Assembly: GCF_003284975.1 (NCBI RefSeq) | Contig: NZ_QMEU01000001.1 | Location: 124,001 to 188,000, forward strand | DNA length: 64,000 bases | Direction: 5' to 3' | Source of the DNA: Mycobacterium colombiense | GTDB taxonomy: Bacteria; Actinomycetota; Actinomycetes; Mycobacteriales; Mycobacteriaceae | Part shown: piece by piece, positions 37,628 through 45,857 of the stretch | How the letters are laid out: each line of letters starts with the position of its first letter | Position numbering within the stretch: the stretch's first letter is position 1 | Notes under the pieces: model-generated | Seen by the model: the letters and a program-made list of their open reading frames with translations, nothing else | Databases searched by the model: none | Told to the model about the DNA's origin: nothing | Position numbers and translations under genes: made by a program

Positions 37628-37918
37628 TCAGGAGTGCGGCGGTACCGGGCACCAGAACAGGCCGCAGTTGAAGTTCGGCTGATGAAACGGCGGCGGGGGC
37701 GGGTACGGCGGGGGGTTGTCGGTGTCCCAACATTGGTTCCAGTACTTGTTTTCGCCCCACGCCGGGTTCCACGGCTGGTTCGGGCACCAATGCACTTGCG
37801 GGGCCGGCGCCGGCCGGGCCTGCGCGGTTCCCACGGTCAGCGCGAGTCCCGCCGTGGCGAGCCCGCTGGCCAGCAGGGCCCCGGCGGCAAGCCGGGTGAG
37901 GGTGTGGTGAAGGTGCAC
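37628..37918 (-). CDS. Small secreted Cys/Trp/Pro-rich protein
   Basis: 96 residues. A clear Sec signal peptide (LTRLAAGALLASGLATAGLALTV, cleavage near AQA-RP) leaves a mature chain of about 62 residues with four Cys, several Trp and a run of Pro (QVHWCPNQPWNPAWG; YWNQCWDTDN; NFNCGLFWCPVPPHS). The GTG at 37918 is supported by AAAGGA at 7 nt. The mature part resembles small mycobacterial exported proteins with Trp/Cys motifs, but I recognise no named family. It ends 8 bp from the bkdC stop (convergent). Confidence 0.75.
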   Translation of the reverse strand: MHLHHTLTRLAAGALLASGLATAGLALTVGTAQARPAPAPQVHWCPNQPWNPAWGENKYWNQCWDTDNPPPYPPPPPFHQPNFNCGLFWCPVPPHS

Positions 37919-38021
37919 GCTGCATTCCTTTGCTCGGGCGCCATGTCGGTTGGCGTCGTCGCAGCAAGTGCACCCGTGCCGCCGCGCTACCGATCCCAAC
38001 CTGCGCGCGTGCGGGGGAGGC

Positions 38022-38792
38022 CTACCGCCGTTGCGCGGCGGCCAATCGTTGTGCGAATTCCGGTGATTGGATGGAATAGGACTGCGGGCCGAGCTCGGCG
38101 CGCATGGCGAGCTGGTGCTGCTCGTTGTCCAGCGATCCCGGGCTGACGGTGGCGCGCATGGTGGCCTTGGTCGCCAGCACCACGTCGCGCGGTGCCGCCG
38201 CCGGGCCGGCGGCCAGCTCCAGCGCTGCGGCGACCGGATCATCGGCGACGCTCAGCGCCACGCCGTGCCGTACGGCGGCGTCGGCGTCGAAGCGCATGCC
38301 GAACAGCAGCGCCGCCCGCGCCACCTGCGGGCCGACAGCTCGCTGGAACATCCATGTCGCGCCCCCGCCCGGGTGTAGCCCGAGCTTCTGGAACCGCGCG
38401 TCGAACACGGCGGCGGGTCCGGCGATGCGCACGTCGGCGGCCAGGGCCAGATTGAGACCCGCGCCCACCGCGGCGCCGTTGACGGCGGCAATGGTGGGCA
38501 GCCGGCAACCGCCGACGGCCATGAAGCCGTCGTAAAGCTGCTGCAGGCCCGCCTCGGCCGCGCCGCCGCCCGCGGCACCCAGGGCGCTCAGATCCGCGCC
38601 CGCGCAGAACGCCTTGCCGGCCCCGGTGACCACCACGGCATGCACCTCGGGATCGGCTTCGGCCCGCTCGACCGCCTCCCGCAGCAGGCCCGACGACTCG
38701 GCGGTGATCGCGTTGCGCCGATCGGGATCGTTCACGGTGATGACCGCGACGCGGTTGGTGACGTTGAACAGGATCGGTTCGGACTGGGCCAT
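38022..38792 (-). CDS. echA14: Enoyl-CoA hydratase/isomerase family protein
   Basis: Crotonase-fold enzyme of 256 residues, the length I recall for EchA14 (Rv2486), and it stands next to lipQ's neighbourhood as in H37Rv. Oxyanion-hole segments: [15 protein letters not shown] near 58-72 and [21 protein letters not shown] near 103-123. The residues where classical hydratases have two catalytic Glu read AAVGAG and KLGLHPGGG, so one Glu is replaced by Ala and the other by His; dehydration activity may be altered or absent. GGAGG lies 7 nt before the ATG at 38792. Confidence 0.88.
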   Translation of the reverse strand: MAQSEPILFNVTNRVAVITVNDPDRRNAITAESSGLLREAVERAEADPEVHAVVVTGAGKAFCAGADLSALGAAGGGAAEAGLQQLYDGFMAVGGCRLPTIAAVNGAAVGAGLNLALAADVRIAGPAAVFDARFQKLGLHPGGGATWMFQRAVGPQVARAALLFGMRFDADAAVRHGVALSVADDPVAAALELAAGPAAAPRDVVLATKATMRATVSPGSLDNEQHQLAMRAELGPQSYSIQSPEFAQRLAAAQRR

Positions 38793-39198
38793 CGGGCACC
38801 TCCGGCTTCGGCTCTTGGTGGCGGATCCGCCTGGGCACACCGGTTAACGGCGGCAGCGTCTTGGGCGAGGTAAGACTACTTCGCGCCCCGCGCCCCGAAT
38901 CGGCCGGTAGGAGCGTGAATATCGAGAACCGTTAGGAAAGGGCGGGCATTCCCATTAGCGTCCGGCGCAAGTCGCTTGGGGCGCCGCCACGCAACGGCGT
39001 AAACCTTTGCGGGGCCGGCAGCGGATATCGGGATCTACAAGCAATGCTGTGTTTATCAAAACGTTATCTGCCGCTTTTCGCCGGCCGGTCGAACGCCCGG
39101 GTCGACCTGGTGAAACAAAGGGCGGGCGCCGGCTCACGGGCCGGATGTCAGAGCTGGGCGCCGCGCTTACCGCGGCCGCGGACGTTGCTCGCGCCGCG
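38793..39198. other. Intergenic, no gene supported
   Basis: 406 bp at the left edge of the accessory interval. Short open frames on both strands have no ribosome site and no recognisable product. No repeat or tRNA-like fold was seen. It contains locally A+T-richer patches (near 39030-39070) suggestive of regulatory or remnant DNA. Confidence 0.5.
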
Positions 39199-39684
39199 TT
39201 ACAGCTCGGGTTTCGCTAACTTCTTCGCCAGCTCATCGAGTTCGGCCTGGCGCTCCCGCACCGCACACCCGCGCCGCTCTGTGCGCGCTCCGCGCATAGC
39301 GGCCACCGGCAGCGCATCACTACGCATCTTGGTGTTGGCGTAATGTATTGCGGCATCAATCATTTCAATGTATCGCTCGGCATCGTGCTCCGCGCACGAA
39401 CCCTCGATCCGTTGGATTTCGTCCCAACAGGGATAGGAAGAATACCGGGCATCAAGTTGTTGCTGCGAGACCTGCGTTCCGAAGTAACAGCGCCAGTCGC
39501 GGCTTAGCCAACCCCGTGTCTTGACTTCGACTTTGATTCGATTGCCAACGCCGGCTATGAACCTCGGTTCCCCGACGCGCACTACCGGCTGCCAGTCATT
39601 CGACGCCATATTTCGCCAACCCCTCGAAGAGAAGACGCTGTAAGTAATGATCTCCCCGTAAGCGCCATCTGCTCGTTTTGACAC
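39199..39684 (-). CDS. Orphan hypothetical protein, possible nuclease-like core
   Basis: 161 residues from a GTG at 39684, with GGGAA about 5 nt upstream; an ATG at 39609 (136 residues) is the alternative. Composition is mixed and non-repetitive (ADGAYGEIITYSVFSSRGW; CYFGTQVSQQQLDARYSSYP; AERYIEMIDAAIHYANTKM), unlike antisense shadow frames, and codon choice has fewer G/C third positions than the neighbours. VEVKTRG near 55-61 fits the E-x-K half of PD-(D/E)xK nucleases, but the upstream Asp motif is not clear. I do not recognise the family. Probable horizontally acquired gene. Confidence 0.5.
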   Translation of the reverse strand: MSKRADGAYGEIITYSVFSSRGWRNMASNDWQPVVRVGEPRFIAGVGNRIKVEVKTRGWLSRDWRCYFGTQVSQQQLDARYSSYPCWDEIQRIEGSCAEHDAERYIEMIDAAIHYANTKMRSDALPVAAMRGARTERRGCAVRERQAELDELAKKLAKPEL

Positions 39685-40126
39685 GCTGTTCCCAGTTCGA
39701 TTAAAGCGCAAACTTTTGACGGCGACTTCGATTTTGTGGGTCCGCGGAGGCTATGGGAACCCAGCTGATTGCCATTAGCCGCGGTTGCGCGTGCGGGTTC
39801 GCGGCCGTCAACGCGATCGCTAAATGCGCCCGTGACCTGCGCCAGCGCGCTAATTGTGCCATTAGTTTCATCGTGCGTCACGGCGCTCACTTCTGTCCCG
39901 GAGGCACCGTCCGGTGACCATAACGTGATTCCCGGATCCGATCGCGCATGCGCCATCGCCTTCGGCGATCGCGATCAGTGATCGAGCCCGGCGGCGGGTG
40001 ACCGGCTGGACTCGCCACGCACATTACGCGGCCAAGGATCCGTAGAGGATCCGCCAAGCGCCGGCGCCCAAGCTCACGTCAGCTCGAACGAGCAATCCCC
40101 ATCGGCATTGACGCAAGGAGCACCTC
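39685..40126. other. Intergenic, possible remnants
   Basis: 442 bp. A 124-codon minus-strand frame (39582-39956) exists but overlaps the 39199-39684 gene in another frame and has no ribosome site. The palindrome GATCGCGATCAGTGATC near 39968-39984 and CGCCATCGCCTTCGGCGATCGCG near 39950-39974 are local inverted repeats. The right end supplies the AAGGAG ribosome site of the next gene. Confidence 0.4.
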
Positions 40127-40417
40127 ATGCGGACCGCGAGCTACCGGACCATGCGATACAGGGCGCCGGCTTACCGGGCGTACGCGCGGACGCGCGATCG
40201 CCGACTTGGGTACGTGCGGCTGATGCTGGTCTCCTTCGCGACGGCCGCTCTGATCGGCCTGGGGGTCGGTGTTGCCAGCCTCGATCGACCGCTGGCCGGC
40301 CGGGCCTGTCCGGTTCCGAACGTCACCACGCATGACGCCGCCGGCCTCACCTGGTTGTGCGACCCGGCGTCGCCCGGGCATCGGGAGGCGGTGTGGCAGT
40401 ATGCGCCCGCGTCTTAG
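40127..40417 (+). CDS. Small single-pass membrane protein
   Basis: 96 residues. The N-terminus is strongly basic and Tyr/Arg-rich (RYRAPAYRAYARTRDRRLGY), then one membrane helix (VRLMLVSFATAALIGLGVGV) and a short exported tail with two Cys (RACPVPNVTTHDAAGLTWLC) that could form a disulfide, ending VWQYAPAS. AAGGAG lies 6 nt before the ATG, a strong translation signal for such a small frame. No family recognised. Confidence 0.68.
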   Translation: MRTASYRTMRYRAPAYRAYARTRDRRLGYVRLMLVSFATAALIGLGVGVASLDRPLAGRACPVPNVTTHDAAGLTWLCDPASPGHREAVWQYAPAS

Positions 40418-40585
40418 CCTCGATAGCGCAAGGCGCGCAACGGGTTTCGTTGCTAGCGCCCGCCGGTTGGAGATGCGCCTCGGCAAGGACGAACGAGCGC
40501 CACCATTAGCGCAGCTCTCGCGTCCGGCAAGTCGCTCGCGACCGTGCGGCACGCGCAGGTCACCATGGTGGCCAGTTAGGCGACC

Positions 40586-41269
40586 TCAGAGATGTGCGGC
40601 CACGAAAGTGGCCGCCTGGCTTGGCATTCCGGATCCTTGGTAGGACAGATCCGCCGCCGAGAACAACTCGTCGTGGGACGGCAGCGCCAGCGGACCGCCC
40701 GGAGTGCACACCGGATCGCCGGGCGCGCACAAGTCAATGGCCTTCGCCCCATACCACGGGCTGACCACGCTCACCGGCGCCCCCAGATACCTGGCCGACG
40801 GATTTCCGAAGAGGGCCAGGGCGGCAACATGGTCGGCCTCGTCGGCCGTCAATATCTGAGGAATCAAGCCCGCGATCGGTGCCTGGGCGATGGTGATCAG
40901 ATCTATCACCATCGCGCCCTGCGAATAGCCTCCGAGCACCAGTTTCGTGTTAGGACAGTTCGCCACCATGGACTGAACGTGGGCGTGCGCGTCGCCGGCG
41001 CCCGCTGAGGCTGACTGCGCGAAATCCTCATCCGCGGGGTAGTTGACGGGATACACCCCGAGCGACCGGCCCCCGACCTGGGAGCGCAGCGAGTCGATGA
41101 ACGCCTGTCCGACCCCGCCGACACCGGGCGGCTCGGCGGTTCCACGGGCGAACGTGACCTCGACGTCGGGGCAGGGTGCGGCGGACGCGGAGACCGGCGG
41201 GCACAACGCCGACCAGCAAGCTGTCAGCACCGTGACGGCCAGTACACGCGCTAATCGGCGTGCGGTCAC
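40586..41269 (-). CDS. Secreted cutinase-family serine esterase
   Basis: 227 residues. The Sec signal peptide ends near PPVSASA-AP, so the enzyme is exported. Alpha/beta-hydrolase of the cutinase-like (CULP) family: CPDVEVTFARGTAEPPGVG near 33-51, nucleophile elbow GGYSQGAMV near 114, Asp and its disulfide loop in CAPGDPVC near 181, and the catalytic His in LPSHDELF near 196. All three catalytic residues and four Cys in the usual places are present. Such enzymes hydrolyse lipid or polyester esters. Which CULP paralogue it is cannot be settled by eye. Confidence 0.93.
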   Translation of the reverse strand: MTARRLARVLAVTVLTACWSALCPPVSASAAPCPDVEVTFARGTAEPPGVGGVGQAFIDSLRSQVGGRSLGVYPVNYPADEDFAQSASAGAGDAHAHVQSMVANCPNTKLVLGGYSQGAMVIDLITIAQAPIAGLIPQILTADEADHVAALALFGNPSARYLGAPVSVVSPWYGAKAIDLCAPGDPVCTPGGPLALPSHDELFSAADLSYQGSGMPSQAATFVAAHL

Positions 41270-41551
41270 GCACCAATGCTGACATATCGGGGCCGGGAAG
41301 GCACGGTCCGATTAGGGCCCAGCAACGCGAGACATATGGCCCGGACCGGCGTGCCGGCCGGCAAACTCGCGCGCCCCAGGCAATTCTTGGCCGACGGCTT
41401 CCGCGCTCACCGATTGGTTTATGGCGCATCGTTTCTCGCGCTGCGAACGATCAGCGGCGATGTCCGCAATCCCCGCGATGATCCGAAAGCGCTCTCGAAA
41501 CTCCGGGAGTGTGCCGAACGCCCACCGGACCTGGCCTGAGGTCCGACCGAT

Positions 41552-41752
41552 TTATTTCTCCGCCATTGCCGGCATTGCGCCGTGGCGTCTGCAACCAGCG
41601 CAATACTCCTCATCCTGATTCTGCGTTTCGTGTATTGAATTGCATTCAGGACATTCCTGAATGTATTTATGATTCGGATTCAGGCAAGCAGCCATAAGTT
41701 GTTGTTTTTGCCTAAATACGCTTGCTGAACTCTTATTGACCCTAGCCAACAT
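41552..41752 (-). CDS. Possible small zinc-ribbon protein
   Basis: 66-codon frame with low-GC codons. The core holds two CxxC pairs, QECPECNSIH and EEYCAGCRRHG, spaced about 18 residues apart, plus an upstream Cys in MAACLNPNHKY: the arrangement of a zinc ribbon. Translation start is uncertain: ATG at 41752 has GGGA at 11 nt, or an internal ATG at 41695. It could be a real small protein of foreign origin or chance. Confidence 0.35.
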   Translation of the reverse strand: MLARVNKSSASVFRQKQQLMAACLNPNHKYIQECPECNSIHETQNQDEEYCAGCRRHGAMPAMAEK

Positions 41753-41980
41753 CCTCGATAATTTCCCTGCTCAACGATGCAAATGGGCCGACTCTCGTGG
41801 TCGGCCATCCGCGTTTGCCACTATCAATCACTGTTCCCAGCCGCAGCCGGTTGAAACCCCCGGGGGAGGGCGCAACCTGCACGCACCCGCGGAAATGGAG
41901 TAGCCGCCTACTCTAGACGGCTCGCTTCGCCGCGCCGGAGACTATTAACGTTCTCTTCCCATCTAGCGAAAGGTCCAGCC

Positions 41981-42289
41981 ATGGCCATCGTCGCTACTAC
42001 GATCGTCCATCCGAACCCTGGGGTCGCCTGGGACGACATTCAGAAGCAGTTGAAGCGAGCGACCGGGCTTGCCCGCAAACATGGCGCGGAGAACGTCACC
42101 GCGCTGGTCAACATGATCGGAGGTCAGGGCACCAACGCCATCGGCTTGATGTCGACTACCAAGGACTGGGCCACGTACGGCCAGGTCCAGCAGAGCCTCA
42201 ATGCTGACCCGGATTTCCAAGGCCTCCTCGTCGACGCGGCCCAAATGGCCACTTGGGAGAACTACGTCAGCCAGACGATCGAGGTCTAG
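41981..42289 (+). CDS. Small conserved hypothetical protein
   Basis: 102 residues, soluble, with AAAGG about 8 nt before the ATG. The pattern MAIVATTIVHPNPGVAWDDIQ, a helix with KQLKRATGLARKHGAENVTA, then MIGGQGTNAIGLMSTTKDWA, a Gln/Asp-rich helix and WENYVSQTIEV suggests a small alpha/beta fold reminiscent of dimeric ferredoxin-like (ABM/Dabb) proteins, but no catalytic residue is recognised. It stands alone, followed by two strong hairpins. Function unknown. Confidence 0.7.
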   Translation: MAIVATTIVHPNPGVAWDDIQKQLKRATGLARKHGAENVTALVNMIGGQGTNAIGLMSTTKDWATYGQVQQSLNADPDFQGLLVDAAQMATWENYVSQTIEV

Positions 42290-42366
42290 TAACACGGCCG
42301 AGTAATGAGGTGATTCGACCACGTCGGTGGGGCGTTGGTGCCTCGATTGTCGGTCCGCACCGTCAA

Positions 42367-42403
42367 TCGTCTAGGTATTCAGCAGGATTGCTTACCTAGG
42401 CGA
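42367..42403. other. Long hairpin with nested stem
   Basis: TCGTCTAGGTA pairs with TACCTAGGCGA (11 bp, one T-G), and inside it AGCA pairs with TGCT around GGAT, leaving a 3-nt bulge. It lies 78 bp after the stop of the 41981-42289 gene. No T-tract follows. Candidate structured 3' RNA or processing site. Confidence 0.5.
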
Positions 42404-42544
42404 TAGCGCCCGGTTCGACTGCGCCCCGTTTCCCATGCCTTCCCGCTGTGTCACCGTGATCGGCGTTAGCCCCGACAGAGGTGTGCGGGAGACCTGCGGA
42501 ACAACTGGAACCAGATCGGCCCAGCCGCTTTTGAATAGATGATC

Positions 42545-42579
42545 GGGCCGCCCTACTCGCGCCACGGGGCGGCCCTTTC
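42545..42579 (+). terminator. Probable rho-independent-like terminator
   Basis: GGGCCGCCC and GGGCGGCCC form a perfect 9-bp GC stem around a 13-nt loop, followed by TTTC. It is placed between the small + strand gene and the cyclase remnant; mycobacterial terminators often lack a full U-tract. Confidence 0.65.
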
Positions 42580-42711
42580 ACGGGGGAGGTCCAAAGAGTT
42601 GGACGGCGGCTGTCTTGCCCCTGAGGGCGTGAGACCTACGGCCGATGAGTCCAGCGACCGCTGATTTAGCGCGTCGACGCAGCGGGTGAGAAGGATTGAG
42701 TCGCCGGTGAT

Positions 42712-42834
42712 TTAGCTGTGCTGCTCGGCGCGGGCCGCGACGTTGACCGTGTCACCGATCAGGGTGAATCCCCGCTTGCCTGCCCCGCCGATGGTCCCCG
42801 CGATGACGAGGCCAGTGTCGATTTCGCTGGCCGG
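42712..42834 (-). pseudogene. Remnant of a class III adenylate/guanylate cyclase
   Basis: About 40 codons on the minus strand encode EIDTGLVIAGTIGGAGKRG and TLIGDTVNVAARAEQHS, then a stop. This is the central metal/substrate-turn and transition-state Asn-Arg region of class III nucleotide cyclases (GDxVNxAAR). The frame is closed upstream by an in-frame stop at 42835-42837, and the N-terminal half of the catalytic domain is not found. It is therefore a decayed gene fragment; the rest was presumably lost when the AraC gene region was inserted. Confidence 0.8.
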
Positions 42835-43017
42835 TCAAAGTACTGGTGGCGCGGGAGTTGGCCTCGGACGAATCGACTGACCGGCCGGAAGGGCCAGGGT
42901 CGAGACGACGCTGATCACCGGCTGAACCACCGCTTTCCGCGGCGTACCTCGAGCTGGTCAGGGGTCTATTCTTTGGGGAGGGTTGATGAGACATATACGC
43001 CCGAGCCGAGGAGCGTG

Positions 43018-44082
43018 ATGGCGAACCAAATCGGAGAAGTCGATACGCCTGAGTACCGACCATGGGTCACCGTCGGAACGACCGATGAGGTCGCCGAATT
43101 GCGCCGGAAACTAACGGAGTCCTGGCCATATTGGTGGCCCGAGATCCACCCGCTAGGGGACAGGGCGTCAGTCTCATTTGCACACCGTATCGGCCGGGTC
43201 GGTCCCCTGACCATCCTGGAAACCAGTTATCACGATGAGGCGTGGGTGAGCGCTGTCGAGAGTTCCCTCTACCACGTCACCCTGCCTATCTGGACTCCTT
43301 CGGTCGCCGTCGGTCGGGGTTCGCCCATCTTTCCTACGCCTGGCTCATTCGTGGTGTATCGACCGGAAGACGAACTGGGCGTCCGCCGTCCTGCTGGCCC
43401 CCGGCTCACACTAATGATCCAGCCTCCCGCCGTTGAGGAGGCGCTTGCCGACGCACTCGGGCGCCCAATAACGTCCCAAATCGACTTTCAATCCATCTTG
43501 CCGCCCACAAGTGCAGCCGTTCGGAGCTGGGTCTCCATGGTCTGGCTGTTGACCGCGCAACTGTTCCGGCCGGCCAGTGTCGTGCATCAGCCGATTGTCG
43601 GGATGCCTTTCGCGGAGAGTGTGATCCGCGGCCTCCTCTGGGCCGCACACCACCCTTACCGCGCGGCATTGGACGGTGAAGCGACGGAGCTTCCACCTCG
43701 CGCCATCCGCGCGGCGATCGAAATCATCGAAGCCGAACCACATGAGCCGCTGACTGTCTCGACATTGGCCGCCCGAAGCTACGTCAGCGTTCGTTCGCTT
43801 CAGCAGGGCTTTAGAGCCCACCTCGGTACGACACCCATGGCGTACCTGCGTGACGTCCGTCTCCGCCGTGTCCATCGGGACTTGCTGGGCTCCGATCCTT
43901 CGACCGAGACGGTGGGATCCATCGCATCTCGTTGGGGATTCAACAATTTGGGGCGGTTCGCCGCGGCCTACGCCGTCCGCTATGGCGAGAAACCCGTCGC
44001 GACGCTGCGCCAGTCAGGCGGCGTTACCCGACGACGTGGGGAACTCCGGCGCCCGACACGACGACAGCCATGCCCAGAATAA
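43018..44082 (+). CDS. AraC-family transcriptional regulator
   Basis: 354 residues. The N-terminal half matches the AraC-binding-like (cupin-type) sensor domain (HRIGRVGPLTILETSYHDEA; PGSFVVYRPEDELGVRRP), and the C-terminal AraC/XylS DNA-binding domain has both helix-turn-helices: LTVSTLAARSYVSVRSLQQG near 250-270 and TVGSIASRWGFNNLGRFAAA near 300-320, ending YGEKPVATLR. The ATG at 43018 has GAGGAG 6 nt upstream; the frame is open farther upstream, but that part is the antisense of the cyclase remnant. It converges with the AidB-like gene (43 bp apart), a likely target by proximity only. Confidence 0.88.
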   Translation: MANQIGEVDTPEYRPWVTVGTTDEVAELRRKLTESWPYWWPEIHPLGDRASVSFAHRIGRVGPLTILETSYHDEAWVSAVESSLYHVTLPIWTPSVAVGRGSPIFPTPGSFVVYRPEDELGVRRPAGPRLTLMIQPPAVEEALADALGRPITSQIDFQSILPPTSAAVRSWVSMVWLLTAQLFRPASVVHQPIVGMPFAESVIRGLLWAAHHPYRAALDGEATELPPRAIRAAIEIIEAEPHEPLTVSTLAARSYVSVRSLQQGFRAHLGTTPMAYLRDVRLRRVHRDLLGSDPSTETVGSIASRWGFNNLGRFAAAYAVRYGEKPVATLRQSGGVTRRRGELRRPTRRQPCPE

Positions 44083-44125
44083 GCCGTCCCGACAACGCAA
44101 TTCATTGCCCGTCAAAACGGAACGT

Positions 44126-45751
44126 CTAAGCTCGCGCCACGATCGCTCGAAGGTCCAGACGCGTTGCAAGAGCGCCATACTCTAGGTGACGGTCGTCGCT
44201 CATGCGAGCGGCTACGAATGCGTCTGCCACTGCGGATGGCGCCTCACGAATGACAATCGAAGCCTGCAGGGCCAACGCGAGGGACTCGACGAGTCGTCGA
44301 GCCTGTCCTTGGGCCGCTGCCGCGTCCGCACCCGCATGTCTGACGCTCTCGCGCACGTGAGCGATGTGCTTGTCGAACTCTGGATATTGGCCGAGCGCGG
44401 AACATATCTCGCGATCGAAGGCCTCGACCGAGTGCGGCTCGCGGGCGATGGCTCGGAGGACATCGAGGGCAATTACATTGCCCGAACCTTCCCAGATCGC
44501 CATTAGCGGTTGCTCCCGATAGCGGCGCGCCAGCGGGAAGAGTTCGCTGTAACCGTTTCCCCCTAGGCATTCCAACGCCTCGTAGGCGTGGTGTGGGCCC
44601 CGCTTGCAAACCCAGTACTTTGCGACAGGCGTCGCTAGCCGCCGAAAGGCTACCGACTCGTCGTCGTCACTGTCGTAGGCGGCGGCCAGTCGTAGCGCGG
44701 TCCAGGTGGCAGCCTCGGCCTCCAGTTGAAGGTCGGCTATGACGCTGGTCATCGCCGGTTGATGGATGAGCATTGCGCCGAAGGCGGAGCGATTGCGACA
44801 GTGCCATGCGGCCTCCGCGACGGATTGCCGCATGCCTGCGGCGCTCATTAGCACGCAGTCCAACCGCGTCTGAGAAACCATCTCGATGATTGTGCGCACG
44901 CCGCAGCCCGCCTCGCCGATCAGCCAGCCGGTGGTGTCCTCCAACTCGATTTCTGCGGAAGCGTTGGATTTGTTGCCTAGCTTGTCTTTTAACCGTTGGA
45001 TACGAAACTCATTGCAGCTTCCGTCTGGCAGCATTCGCGGCACCAGGAAGCAGGACAATCCGCCCGGGGTTTGCGCAAGCATAAGAAAGGCGTCGGACTG
45101 CGGAGCGGAGCAAAACCACTTGTGGCCAGTCAGGCGCCAGGTTCCGTCCTTGGCGTCGACTGCGCGGGTGGTATTGGTTCGCACGTCGGATCCACCCTGC
45201 TTCTCGGTCATCGCCATTCCGAAGATCGCTGACGCTTTGGTATCAGGGGCGCGGAGTTCCGGGTCGTAGGTTCGCGAATACACCCGGGGCAGCCATGTCT
45301 GCGCGAGGTCGGGAGCAAGTCGCAGTGATGGAACGACGGAATGGGTCATGCCCACCGGACATGTGTGACCGGGCTCTACCTGGGCGAAGAGCATGTATGT
45401 CACGGCACGGGCGATGTGTGCGCCCGGACGTGGGTCGGCCCAGCAGCTGGTGTGAGCGCCATATCGGATCGCCGAGCAAATGACGCGGTGATAGGCCGGG
45501 TGGAAGTCGACCGCATCGACGCGGTTGCCCAGTCGATCATGACTGACGAACACCGGAGAGTAGGTGTTGGCGAGATCGGCGTCCCTCTGAAAATCGGCTT
45601 GGCCGACCAGCTCACCGACATCGCTGAGCTGGTCCGTCGCCCACCCGATGCCATAACATTCCACGGCTTCGGTGAGCGCGATGTTGGAGTCGAACTCGTT
45701 TACCCCCACCCTCGGTGGCGCCTGATTGAACACTTCGTGCGTTGCCGTCAT
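44126..45751 (-). CDS. AidB-like acyl-CoA dehydrogenase
   Basis: 541 residues, exactly the length of E. coli AidB. Flavin-dependent acyl-CoA dehydrogenase fold with AidB hallmarks: GMAMTEKQGGSDVRTNTTRA near 180-199, LTGHKWFCSAPQSDAFLMLA near 208-227, QRLKDKLGNKSNASAEIELED near 255 and the C-terminal helical domain with ECLGGNGYSELFPLARRYRE near 405. AidB binds DNA and protects against alkylation in E. coli; mycobacterial relatives are also annotated as isovaleryl-CoA dehydrogenases, so substrate and DNA role are unproven. The ATG at 45751 follows GAGAGGAAATTG. No ada or alk gene is nearby. Confidence 0.87.
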   Translation of the reverse strand: MTATHEVFNQAPPRVGVNEFDSNIALTEAVECYGIGWATDQLSDVGELVGQADFQRDADLANTYSPVFVSHDRLGNRVDAVDFHPAYHRVICSAIRYGAHTSCWADPRPGAHIARAVTYMLFAQVEPGHTCPVGMTHSVVPSLRLAPDLAQTWLPRVYSRTYDPELRAPDTKASAIFGMAMTEKQGGSDVRTNTTRAVDAKDGTWRLTGHKWFCSAPQSDAFLMLAQTPGGLSCFLVPRMLPDGSCNEFRIQRLKDKLGNKSNASAEIELEDTTGWLIGEAGCGVRTIIEMVSQTRLDCVLMSAAGMRQSVAEAAWHCRNRSAFGAMLIHQPAMTSVIADLQLEAEAATWTALRLAAAYDSDDDESVAFRRLATPVAKYWVCKRGPHHAYEALECLGGNGYSELFPLARRYREQPLMAIWEGSGNVIALDVLRAIAREPHSVEAFDREICSALGQYPEFDKHIAHVRESVRHAGADAAAAQGQARRLVESLALALQASIVIREAPSAVADAFVAARMSDDRHLEYGALATRLDLRAIVARA

Positions 45752-45857
45752 CAATTTCCTCTCTGCGACAGACGGCCTCAAGTCAGAGGACCGACCATGG
45801 CGGCACGGCTTGACAATCACATGTCTGATTGACGCTAGGCAGGCGAGGGACGAGGCT

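Noticed and set aside
38955..39219. Small frames in the echA14-39199 gap (such as one ending MSELGAALTAAADVARAALQ)
   Set aside because: No ribosome site; Ala-rich chance frames from repetitive GCG codons.
39582..39956. 124-codon minus-strand frame MAHARSDPG...
   Set aside because: Overlaps the better-supported 39199-39684 frame in a different register, with no ribosome site or recognisable domain.
41276..41539. 87-codon + strand frame after the cutinase gene
   Set aside because: No ribosome site, no motif; the frame has Arg-rich composition typical of random GC-rich sequence.
42718..43017. N-terminal extension of the AraC frame
   Set aside because: It is the antisense of the cyclase remnant, and the ATG at 43018 has a strong ribosome site, so the long start was not used.
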